Assembly (NCBI GenBank): GCA_900547315.1
Contig: URGI01000013.1
Location: 1 to 32,679 of the forward strand
Direction of reading: 5' to 3'
Origin: an uncultured Eubacteriales bacterium
Lineage (GTDB): Bacteria; Bacillota; Clostridia; Oscillospirales; Oscillospiraceae
Length of the DNA stretch: 32,679 bases
Below the pieces are notes generated by a model. That model was not told the origin of the DNA and made no database searches. It was given only the letters and a program-made list of their open reading frames with translations. Positions within the stretch are counted from its first letter, which is position 1. Each line of letters begins with the position of its first letter. This document shows, one piece after another, positions 22,379 through 28,818 of the stretch. The translations under genes were made by a program, and so were the position numbers.

Positions 22379-23353
22379 ATGAAAGAATTTACAATTAAAG
22401 CCAATGATGCCGGTCAGCGGCTCGACCGCTTTGTCGGCAAGGCCGTCCCCCTGCTGCCGGAATCGCTGCTGCAGAAGTACATCCGGCTCAAGCGGATAAA
22501 GGTCAACGGCAAAGGCGCCAAGCGCGACACGCGGCTCGCCCTCGGCGACACGCTTCAATTATACATCAACGACGAGTTTTTTGAAAGACCCCGCGAAGAA
22601 AATTCTTATTTAAAAGTCGGCACGCCGCGGCTCGACATCGTCTATGAGGACGAGAACATCCTGCTGGTGGACAAAAAGCCCGGTGTGCTGTGCCACAGTG
22701 CGGGCGTGTGGGACTACAACACCCTCATCGCCAACATTCAGGCCTACATGGCGCAGAAGGGCGAATGGCGGCCGAAGGAGGAGAACTCCTTTACCCCCGC
22801 GCTCTGCAACCGCATCGACCGCAACACCGGCGGAATCGTGATCGCGGCGAAAAACGCCGCGGCGCTGCGCGTGCTGAACGATAAGATACGCGACCGCGAG
22901 ATCGAAAAATATTATCTCTGCGCCGTCCGCGGCAGGCCGAAGCCGGAATCCGGCCGGCTGGAGAACTATCTGTTCAAGGACGCGGATAAGAATCAGGTCT
23001 ACGTGAAGTCTAAGCCCGAGCCCGGCGCGCGCACCGCCGTGACGGAGTATAGGGTGTTGCGCACGAATGGCGCGCTGTCGCTCGTGGAGTGCCGCCTGCT
23101 CACCGGCCGCACGCACCAGATACGCGCGCAGATGGCGCACGCGGGCTGGCCGCTGCTGGGCGACGGGAAGTACGGCGTCGAGCGCGTCAACCGCAGCTAC
23201 GGCGAGAAGGGGCAGGCACTGTATTCGTACAGGCTGGAGTTCACGTTTCAGACGGACGCGGGCTGCCTTGAGTACCTCCGCGGGAAGGAGTTCCGCGTGA
23301 AGAGCGTGGACTTTGCGGAGAAGTATTTCGGCGTGACGGAGCTGGAATTTTAA
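22379..23353 (+). CDS. RluA-family pseudouridine synthase (RluC/RluD-like)
   Basis: A 324-aa enzyme that isomerises uridines in 23S rRNA. Residues 1-70 form an S4 RNA-binding domain ('QRLDRFVGKAVPLLPESLLQ', 'KRIKVNG'). The catalytic domain starts 'LDIVYEDENILLVDKKPGVL' and holds 'NRIDRNTGGIVIAAKN', with catalytic Asp near residue 147. 'LTGRTHQIRAQMAHAGWPLL' followed by GDGKYG is the other RluA hallmark. The ATG at 22379 is used because upstream in-frame codons overlap the promoter; the ribosome site is weak (AAAGG 17 nt away), and a CTG start 9 bases upstream is conceivable. The ABC-F gene follows by 38 bp. Confidence 0.92.
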   Translation: MKEFTIKANDAGQRLDRFVGKAVPLLPESLLQKYIRLKRIKVNGKGAKRDTRLALGDTLQLYINDEFFERPREENSYLKVGTPRLDIVYEDENILLVDKKPGVLCHSAGVWDYNTLIANIQAYMAQKGEWRPKEENSFTPALCNRIDRNTGGIVIAAKNAAALRVLNDKIRDREIEKYYLCAVRGRPKPESGRLENYLFKDADKNQVYVKSKPEPGARTAVTEYRVLRTNGALSLVECRLLTGRTHQIRAQMAHAGWPLLGDGKYGVERVNRSYGEKGQALYSYRLEFTFQTDAGCLEYLRGKEFRVKSVDFAEKYFGVTELEF

Positions 23354-23391
23354 TTATTATTATATTATAAATTATATTACGGAGAAACACT

Positions 23392-24999
23392 ATGCTATCA
23401 GTAAACGATCTATCCATGCAGTTCGGCTCGTCGGTGCTGTTTTCGCGCGTCGATCTGCAATTCACCGCCGGCAACTGCTACGGCATCATCGGCGCGAACG
23501 GCGCGGGCAAATCCACCTTCATCAAGATACTTTCCGGCGAGCTGGAGCCGACCTCCGGCAGCGTCGTGCTCGACCCGAAGCGCCGCATGTCCGTCCTCAA
23601 GCAGAACCAGAGCCTCTTCGACGACTACACCGTGCTCGACACGGTCATCATCGGCAACCAGCGGCTCTACGACTGCGGCAAGGAGAAGGACGCGATATAC
23701 GAAAAAGAGGACTTCACCGACGAGGACGGCATCCGCGCGGCGGAGCTTGAGGAGGAATTCGCCGAGCTCGGCGGCTGGGAGGCCGAATCCGACGCGGGGC
23801 GCATCCTTCAGGGTCTCGGCGTGGACGTCAGCCTTCACCAGAGCCTCATGCGCGACGTTGATCCGCGTCTCAAGGTCAAAGTTCTGCTCGCGCAGGCGCT
23901 GTTCGGCCACCCCGACGTCATCCTGCTCGACGAGCCGACGAACAACCTAGACCTTGCAAGCGTCGTCTGGCTGGAGGACTTCCTGATGGACTACGAGGGC
24001 ACCGTCCTTGTCGTCAGCCACGACCGCTACTTCCTCAACAACGTCTGCACCCACATCGTCGACATCGACTACGGCAAGATAAAGATGTACGTCGGCAACT
24101 ACGACTTCTGGTACGAGTCCAGCCAGCTCATCCAGAAGCTGATAAAGGATCAGAACAAGAAGGCCGAGCAGAAGATTCAGGAGCTGCAGACCTTCATCGC
24201 CCGCTTCTCTGCGAACAAATCCAAGTCCCGTCAGGCGACCTCGCGCCGCAAGCTGCTCGACAAGATCACCGTCGAGGAGCTGCCCGCCTCGAACCGCCGC
24301 TACCCGTGGGTCGGCTTCAAGGCCGAGCGCGAGCCGGGCAAGGATCGCCTTTTCGTCACCGAGGTCAGCAAGACCGTGGACGGCGTGAAGCTTCTGAACA
24401 ACGTCAGCTTCATCGTCGGCAAGGATGACAAGATCGCCCTCGTCGGCAAGAACGAGCTTGCCGTCACGATGCTGTACAAGATACTCATGGGCGAGGAGGA
24501 GCCGGACAGCGGCACGGTCAAATGGGGCGCATCCATCACGCCCGCCTACTTCCCCAAGGACAACGGCGCGTACTTCGACGGCTGCGAGCTTGACCTCATC
24601 GACTGGATGCGCCAGTTCTCCGAGGACAAGCGCGAGAGCTATCTGCGCACCTTCCTCGGCCGCATGCTCTTCTCCGGCGACGATGTGTACAAGACCGTCA
24701 AGGTGCTCTCCGGCGGCGAAAAGGTGCGCTGCATGCTCAGCCGCATGATGCTCTCCGGCGCAAACTTTCTGCTGTTCGACCAGCCGACGAACCATCTCGA
24801 CCTCGAGAGCATCGCCGCGCTCAATAACGGCATGGAGGCCTTCAAATATAATATCATCTTCTCCTGCCACGACCACCAGCTCACCCAGACCGTCGCAAAC
24901 CGCATCATAGAAGTCACCGACACCGGCATAATCGACCGCATGTGCAGCTACGACGAGTATATGCATATCAGCGATCTGGAGTCGGGTATAAGAGAATAA
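23392..24999 (+). CDS. ABC-F family ATPase (YbiT-like) with degenerate second ATPase site
   Basis: A 535-aa soluble protein with two ATP-binding cassettes and no membrane segment; ABC-F proteins act on the ribosome. NBD1 is intact: Walker A 'GANGAGKST' (34-42), 'RLKVKVLLAQALFG' in place of LSGGQ (as in YbiT), Walker B 'VILLDEPTNNLD', 'VSHDRYFLN'. The linker (about 245-300) is Lys/Gln-rich and helical. NBD2 has signature 'VLSGGEKVRCMLSRMML', but the P-loop reads 'LVGKNELAVTML' (350-361), without GxxGxGKS/T, and Walker B is 'FLLFDQPTNHLD' with Gln464 for the catalytic Glu. NBD2 is therefore probably non-hydrolytic. GGAGA precedes the ATG. The SecB-like gene follows 14 bp after the stop. Confidence 0.92.
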   Translation: MLSVNDLSMQFGSSVLFSRVDLQFTAGNCYGIIGANGAGKSTFIKILSGELEPTSGSVVLDPKRRMSVLKQNQSLFDDYTVLDTVIIGNQRLYDCGKEKDAIYEKEDFTDEDGIRAAELEEEFAELGGWEAESDAGRILQGLGVDVSLHQSLMRDVDPRLKVKVLLAQALFGHPDVILLDEPTNNLDLASVVWLEDFLMDYEGTVLVVSHDRYFLNNVCTHIVDIDYGKIKMYVGNYDFWYESSQLIQKLIKDQNKKAEQKIQELQTFIARFSANKSKSRQATSRRKLLDKITVEELPASNRRYPWVGFKAEREPGKDRLFVTEVSKTVDGVKLLNNVSFIVGKDDKIALVGKNELAVTMLYKILMGEEEPDSGTVKWGASITPAYFPKDNGAYFDGCELDLIDWMRQFSEDKRESYLRTFLGRMLFSGDDVYKTVKVLSGGEKVRCMLSRMMLSGANFLLFDQPTNHLDLESIAALNNGMEAFKYNIIFSCHDHQLTQTVANRIIEVTDTGIIDRMCSYDEYMHISDLESGIRE

Positions 25000-25013
25000 G
25001 GGAGGAAACAAGC

Positions 25014-25382
25014 ATGACCGAAAGCGATCTCAAACTTATTGATTTTCACGTCACCGATATCACCTGCCACGTCAACACCGGCGTGAGTGAGGAGCTGCCC
25101 ATGTCCATAAAGAGCAGCGTCAGCGCGCGTATGCCGGAGGAATTCGACGGCAGCCTGTATATCTACCTCAAGACCACCATCACAGGTCAGGATGAATCCC
25201 TGTTCCTGCTGGATGTGCTGACCGAGACTATCGTGCGGCTGCCCGAAGGCAAGACCGAGCTTGACGAGAACGACGCGCCGCCCTGCATCACCTTCGCCCG
25301 CCGCCGCAGCTACAAGGCGATACTCGAGATGAGCAAGGCCATGGGCATCGCCCCGCTCGATCTGGAAAAGACGCTGGACTGA
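25014..25382 (+). CDS. Small SecB-like protein (putative chaperone)
   Basis: A 122-aa acidic soluble protein. 'DLKLIDFHVTDITCHVNTGV' at the start, beta-rich middle strands ('GSLYIYLKTTITGQDESLF') and a C-terminal helix after 'ITFARRRSYKAILEMSKAMG' ending 'IAPLDLEKTLD' resemble the layout of SecB-superfamily proteins (beta-sheet, then 'A..I.FPY.R..I..L....G.PPL.LP'). The match is by pattern only and several SecB positions differ. GGGAGGAA lies a few bases before the ATG, 14 bp after the ABC-F stop, so the two are cotranscribed and may act together in nascent-chain handling. An unrelated DUF cannot be excluded. Confidence 0.6.
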   Translation: MTESDLKLIDFHVTDITCHVNTGVSEELPMSIKSSVSARMPEEFDGSLYIYLKTTITGQDESLFLLDVLTETIVRLPEGKTELDENDAPPCITFARRRSYKAILEMSKAMGIAPLDLEKTLD

Positions 25383-25422
25383 GCTTTTCCGCCGCCGTTC
25401 GGCGCTGGCGGACACATTTCCT

Positions 25423-25463
25423 CCATTCCCGCACAAAAAGTTCTTGACAACGTGCGGGAATGG
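25423..25463. repeat. 12-bp inverted repeat bracketing the glycine-riboswitch promoter -35
   Basis: CCATTCCCGCAC (25423-25434) and GTGCGGGAATGG (25452-25463) are perfect reverse complements separated by 17 bp that contain the -35 TTGACA. Half-site centres are 29 bp apart. No T-run follows, so it looks more like a regulator site or DNA cruciform than a terminator. Confidence 0.65.
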
Positions 25464-25471
25464 TGTATAAT
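25444..25471 (+). promoter_or_regulatory. Promoter of the glycine riboswitch-symporter transcript
   Basis: TTGACA (25444-25449) and TATAAT (25466-25471) with a 16-bp spacer. Transcription would start near 25478, about 50 nt before the aptamer. Confidence 0.85.
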
Positions 25472-25519
25472 ACGAGCATGTTTAATATTTTAACTCGTTG
25501 AAGCCCCCAGAATCGCAAG

Positions 25520-25627
25520 AGACTGGAGGCGGAGAGTCTCTGGAGAATCCCTTGGCCGGCTGGCCAAAGGGTGCCGAAGGTGCAAGGCTCGCGCAGAGCC
25601 GAATCTCTCAGGCAAAAGGACAGAGCG
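25520..25627 (+). promoter_or_regulatory. Glycine riboswitch (single gcvT-type aptamer)
   Basis: The glycine aptamer core is plain: GGAGAGTCTCTGGAGAATCC (25531-25550), a TTGGCCGGCTGGCCAA hairpin (25553-25568), GGTGCCGAAGGTGCAAGG, a GGCTCGCGCAGAGCC hairpin, and CTCTCAGGCAAAAGGACAG (25606-25623). Only one aptamer is present rather than the usual tandem; the hairpin at 25632-25652 may stand in the place of a remnant second aptamer. It controls the AGCS glycine/alanine symporter downstream. Whether glycine turns the gene on or off cannot be decided by inspection. Confidence 0.93.
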
Positions 25628-25631
25628 GCTC

Positions 25632-25652
25632 CCCGATCCGATGCGGATCGGG
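25632..25652 (+). other. 9-bp hairpin directly after the glycine aptamer
   Basis: CCCGATCCG and CGGATCGGG pair around ATG. It lies between aptamer and terminator; it could be the 'ghost' helix of a singlet glycine riboswitch or part of the switching platform. Confidence 0.55.
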
Positions 25653-25678
25653 AATATATCGCTTTTGTTTTTCTCCGG

Positions 25679-25706
25679 AGCTGTGGCCGTCTGGCCGCAG
25701 CTTTTA
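25679..25706 (+). terminator. Riboswitch expression-platform terminator
   Basis: A 10-bp stem with one G-U pair (25679-25688 with 25693-25702) has loop GTCT and is followed by TTTTATCACTTTT. It ends 25 bp before the symporter ATG. GGAGC (25677-25681) could alternatively pair with GCTCC (25628-25632), giving a possible antiterminator. Confidence 0.75.
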
Positions 25707-25730
25707 TCACTTTTATAAGGAGAAATCAGC

Positions 25731-27122
25731 ATGGAAACCTTACTCAAGATCGTTCAGACCGTCAACAGCTATCTCTCGGACTACATCCTCATCGTCATGC
25801 TCGTCGCCGCGGGACTTTTCTTCTCGATAAAGACCCGCTTCGTGCAGGTGCGCTATTTCGGCGCGGCCATGCGCAAGGCGTTCGGCGAGGTCAAGCTCTT
25901 CGGCAAGAAGCATGACAGCGGCATGAGCTCGTTCCAGGCGCTCACCACCGCCATCGCCGCGCAGGTCGGAACCGGCAACATCGTCGGCGCATCCGGCGCG
26001 ATACTCATCGGCGGCCCCGGCGCGATATTCTGGATGTGGATAATCGCGTTTTTCGGCATGGCGACGATATACGCCGAAGCCGTCCTCGCGCAGACCACGC
26101 GCGTCGTCCATGAGGACGGCACGGTCAGCGGCGGCCCCGTGTACTACATAACCACCGCCTTCAAGGGGCGCGGCGGCAAGTTCCTCGCAGGCTTCTTCGC
26201 GGTCGCGATAATCCTCGCCCTCGGCTTCATGGGCGCGATGGTGCAGTCCAACTCCATCGCCGAGGCCTGCCACAACGCTTTCGGCGTGCCGAACTGGGTC
26301 GTCGGAGTGGTAATCGCGGCGGTGTGCGCGTTCATCTTTATCGGCGGCGTGCAGCGCATCGCGTCCGTGTCGGAGAAGATCGTCCCCGTCATGGCGACAC
26401 TGTACCTCATCGGCGGACTAGTCATCCTCATCGCACGCATCCGCTACATCCCCGAGACCATCGGCATGATCTTCAAATATGCCTTTGTCCCCAACGCGCT
26501 CATCGGCGGCAGCATCGGCTACGCGCTGAAAACCGCCATCAGTCAGGGCGTAAAACGCGGCCTGTTCTCCAATGAAGCCGGTATGGGCTCCACCCCGCAC
26601 GCCCACGCGCAGGCCAACGTCAAGACCCCGCACGAGCAGGGCATCGCCGCCATGGCGGGCGTGTTTATCGACACCTTCGTCGTCCTCACCATGACCGCCC
26701 TCGTCGTCATCTCCACGCTCTACGCGGGCAACGGCGTGCTCGCCTCCGGCGCTGCCGAGGGCATAAGCAAGACGAACATGGCACAGCTCGCGTTCTCGTC
26801 GGTGATGGGCAGCGGCTTCGGCAGCGCGTTCGTCGCGATATGCCTGCTGTTCTTCGCGTTCTCCACCATTGTCAGCTGGAACATGTTCGGCCGTGTCAAC
26901 TGCCGCTACCTCTTCGGCAAGAAGGCCAATCTCATCTACTCCGTCATCGCGATCGCGTTCATCTTCCTCGGCTCGCTGCTTTCCAACGACCTCGTCTGGG
27001 AGCTGACGGATATGTTCAACCAGCTCATGGTCGTGCCGAACGTCATAGCGCTGCTGGCGCTGTCCGGCATCGTCGTCGCCTCCGTCAAGGCCGCCGACAG
27101 CCACAAGCTCGACAACAAGTAA
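25731..27122 (+). CDS. Alanine/glycine:cation symporter, AGCS family
   Basis: A 463-aa polytopic membrane protein that takes up glycine or alanine with Na+ (or H+). AGCS signatures are 'FQALTTAIAAQVGTGNIVGA' near residue 70, 'GGPGAIFWMWIIAFFGMAT', 'EAVLAQTTRVVHEDGTVSGG' with 'PVYYI', 'KRGLFSNEAGMGSTPHAHAQ' near 280, and 'FSTIVSWNMFGRVNCRYLFG' near 385. Length is typical (440-490). AGGAG lies 8 nt before the ATG. The glycine riboswitch in its leader argues that glycine is the physiological substrate. It ends at a strong terminator. Confidence 0.95.
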   Translation: METLLKIVQTVNSYLSDYILIVMLVAAGLFFSIKTRFVQVRYFGAAMRKAFGEVKLFGKKHDSGMSSFQALTTAIAAQVGTGNIVGASGAILIGGPGAIFWMWIIAFFGMATIYAEAVLAQTTRVVHEDGTVSGGPVYYITTAFKGRGGKFLAGFFAVAIILALGFMGAMVQSNSIAEACHNAFGVPNWVVGVVIAAVCAFIFIGGVQRIASVSEKIVPVMATLYLIGGLVILIARIRYIPETIGMIFKYAFVPNALIGGSIGYALKTAISQGVKRGLFSNEAGMGSTPHAHAQANVKTPHEQGIAAMAGVFIDTFVVLTMTALVVISTLYAGNGVLASGAAEGISKTNMAQLAFSSVMGSGFGSAFVAICLLFFAFSTIVSWNMFGRVNCRYLFGKKANLIYSVIAIAFIFLGSLLSNDLVWELTDMFNQLMVVPNVIALLALSGIVVASVKAADSHKLDNK

Positions 27123-27137
27123 TAAAGCGTGTATAAT
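27109..27137 (+). promoter_or_regulatory. Putative promoter of the cyclodeaminase gene overlapping upstream 3' end
   Basis: TCGACA (27109-27114) lies inside the last codons of the symporter gene and TATAAT (27132-27137) is 17 bp on. The -10 box overlaps the left edge of the symporter terminator, so initiation would fall inside that hairpin. Confidence 0.45.
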
Positions 27138-27169
27138 AGCGATGCAGTTTCCTGCATCGCTATTTTTTT
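27135..27169 (+). terminator. Intrinsic terminator of the symporter gene
   Basis: A 13-bp stem (27135-27147 with 27152-27164), loop TTTC, then a run of T. The ribosome site of the next gene (GGAGG, 27171-27175) follows directly. Confidence 0.88.
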
Positions 27170-27181
27170 GGAGGAATACCT

Positions 27182-27814
27182 ATGGATAATATAAATTATA
27201 TAGATATGCCCGTTTCGGAGTTCACCGCGGCGCTCGCGTCTTCATCGCCCGCGCCCGGCGGCGGGGGCGCGTCCGCGCTCGCGGCGGCGCTCGGCGCATC
27301 GCTCGGCTGCATGGTGGGCAATCTCACCGTCGGGAAAAAGAAGTACGCAGAGAACGAGCCGCGCCTGCGCGAACTCATCGCCGAGGCGCAGTCCCTGCGC
27401 GAGCGGCTGCTGACGCTCGTGGATGCGGACGCCGAAGCGTTTCTGCCGCTGGCCGAGGCGTACCGCCTGCCGAAGGACGCGCCGGATCGCGGCGCGGTGA
27501 TGGAGAAATGTCTGGCGGATGCCGCCGCCGTGCCGATGGAGATACTCGAGCTGAGCTGTCGGGGCATCGCGCTTCAGGAGGAGTTCGCCGCGCTCGGCAG
27601 CAGCCTTGCGGTATCGGATGCCGGTACGGGCGCGGTGTTCGCGTGGGCGGCGATGTACGGAGCGGCGCTCAACGTGCTCGCAAACACCCGCCTTATGGCC
27701 GACCGCGAGCGCGCCGAGGATATGAACCGCAGTGTGAACAAGCTGATGCAGGAGTATCGGGTCAGAGCCGACCGCGTGTACGGGGATATTTTCGCAAAGC
27801 TGAGCGACAAATAG
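27182..27814 (+). CDS. Cyclodeaminase/cyclohydrolase family protein (FTCD_C, FchA-like)
   Basis: A 210-aa all-helical protein of the formiminotransferase-cyclodeaminase C-terminal family. In Clostridia, stand-alone members (FchA) hydrolyse methenyl-tetrahydrofolate or act as formimino-THF cyclodeaminase. 'SSPAPGGGGASALAAALGAS' near residue 22 is the family signature, followed by 'LGCMVGNLTVGKKKYAE', 'LVDADAEAF', 'ALGSSLAVSDAGTGAVFAWA' and 'ALNVLANTRL'. Length is normal. GGAGG precedes the ATG. Its position directly after a glycine-regulated glycine importer fits folate one-carbon metabolism, since glycine cleavage yields methylene-THF. Confidence 0.9.
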   Translation: MDNINYIDMPVSEFTAALASSSPAPGGGGASALAAALGASLGCMVGNLTVGKKKYAENEPRLRELIAEAQSLRERLLTLVDADAEAFLPLAEAYRLPKDAPDRGAVMEKCLADAAAVPMEILELSCRGIALQEEFAALGSSLAVSDAGTGAVFAWAAMYGAALNVLANTRLMADRERAEDMNRSVNKLMQEYRVRADRVYGDIFAKLSDK

Positions 27815-27818
27815 TTTA

Positions 27819-27847
27819 TTGACAAGCCCATGCCCGTGTAGTACACT
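27819..27847 (+). promoter_or_regulatory. Promoter of the ECF S-component gene
   Basis: TTGACA (27819-27824) and TACACT (27842-27847) with 17-bp spacing, beginning 4 bp after the cyclodeaminase stop. The roughly 45-nt leader has only a small CCGC/GCGG hairpin and no riboswitch that I recognise. Confidence 0.65.
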
Positions 27848-27898
27848 CTCCTTGCGCCACATCCGCCCAGAGCGGAGCGGCAGCAGGAGGAATTTAAT

Positions 27899-28498
27899 AT
27901 GAGCAACTCAACCCCGCGCAAAGGGCTGAAGCGGCAGGTGGGTCTGTCGCTGTTCTCGGCGATCATCGTCGTGCTGACAGTCCTCGGCAACTTTGTCCGT
28001 TTCGGTCCCGTTCCCATTACGCTTTCGCTCGCGCCGATAATCATTGGTGCGGCGGTCTACGGCAGCTCGGCAGGCGCTCTGCTGGGCGGCGTGTTCGGTC
28101 TGGTCGTTCTTCTCGGCGGTATTTTCGGCTGGGACGGCGGCACGGTCATGCTCCTCATGGGGCTCAATCCCATCGGCTGCATACTCATCTGCATCGGCAA
28201 GGGCATTCTCGCCGGATATCTCTCCGGGCTTGCCTACCGCGCGATTGAGAAGAAAAGCCCCCTCGCGGCCGTCGTTACGGCGGGCGTCGTGTGCCCGGTC
28301 GTCAATACGGGTCTTTTCATCCTCGGCATGCTCGTTTTCTACGGCTCGACCCTGCAGAGCTGGGCGGGCGGGCAGAACGTGATATACTACGCCATCTTCG
28401 GTCTCGCCGGTATCAATTTCGTCGTGGAGCTGCTGGTGAACCTCGTGCTCTCCTCCGGCATCACGACCGTTATCAAATACGCCGCGTCCCGCAGGTGA
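27899..28498 (+). CDS. ECF transporter S component
   Basis: A 199-aa integral membrane protein with about six hydrophobic segments. After a basic N-terminus, 'FVRFGPVPITLSLAPIIIGA' followed by AVYGSSAGALLGGVFGLV is the typical first half of an ECF-family S component, the substrate-capture subunit of energy-coupling factor vitamin transporters. Later segments include 'LICIGKGILAGYLSGLAYRA' and 'NTGLFILGMLVFYG'. No EcfA or EcfT genes are in the window, so it would use a shared (group II) module. Substrate (vitamin, queuosine precursor or similar) cannot be assigned. AGGAGG is 8 nt before the ATG. Confidence 0.88.
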   Translation: MSNSTPRKGLKRQVGLSLFSAIIVVLTVLGNFVRFGPVPITLSLAPIIIGAAVYGSSAGALLGGVFGLVVLLGGIFGWDGGTVMLLMGLNPIGCILICIGKGILAGYLSGLAYRAIEKKSPLAAVVTAGVVCPVVNTGLFILGMLVFYGSTLQSWAGGQNVIYYAIFGLAGINFVVELLVNLVLSSGITTVIKYAASRR

Positions 28499-28525
28499 TC
28501 GGTAAGTAAATAGGAAATAGTGAGT

Positions 28526-28563
28526 AAAGCTCCGGTAATACGATAAGTATTACCGGAGCTTTT
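28526..28563. terminator. Intrinsic terminator after the ECF S component
   Basis: A 16-bp perfect stem (28526-28541 with 28547-28562) with loop GATAA and A/T flanks. It lies 28 bp past the stop codon. Confidence 0.9.
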
Positions 28564-28632
28564 GCGCATGTGGGGACTTGCGGGACAATTTGTGGTGCAT
28601 TCTGTCTTTTCGCTATTGACAATATTCCAAGT

Positions 28633-28796
28633 CTGGCGACCCCTCAGTCGGCCGCAAGCCGACAGCGTCTCGCTGCGGCTCGGTCACGGCGCGGCTCTGA
28701 CATGCCACCGGCATGTCATTCACTACCGCGCCGCCGCTTCGCTACCTAAAAGGGGCGCCAAGGGGTGTGTGCATAATCTAAAAGGGGCGCCAAGAG
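28633..28796 (+). repeat. Structured dispersed repeat A, copy 4, with internal insert and duplicated end
   Basis: It begins like the other copies (CTGGCGACCCCTCAGTCGGC) and reaches AGGGGCGCCAA at 28761, but about 75 bp of extra sequence fills the centre, with a hairpin GACATGCC-ACC-GGCATGTC inside. The 3' end is then repeated: CTAAAAGGGGCGCCAAG occurs near 28745 and again at 28778. The gene-free interval 28564-28818 contains little else. Confidence 0.8.
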
Positions 28797-28818
28797 GTGC
28801 GGCCCCACCACTTTCAAC

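Noticed and set aside
27848..27898. Vitamin or preQ1 riboswitch before the ECF S component
   Set aside because: The leader is about 45 nt with a single 4-bp hairpin and no known conserved core.
3988..28796. CRISPR array
   Set aside because: Repeat A copies are thousands of bases apart, self-complementary and of variable core; there are no regular spacers and no cas genes.
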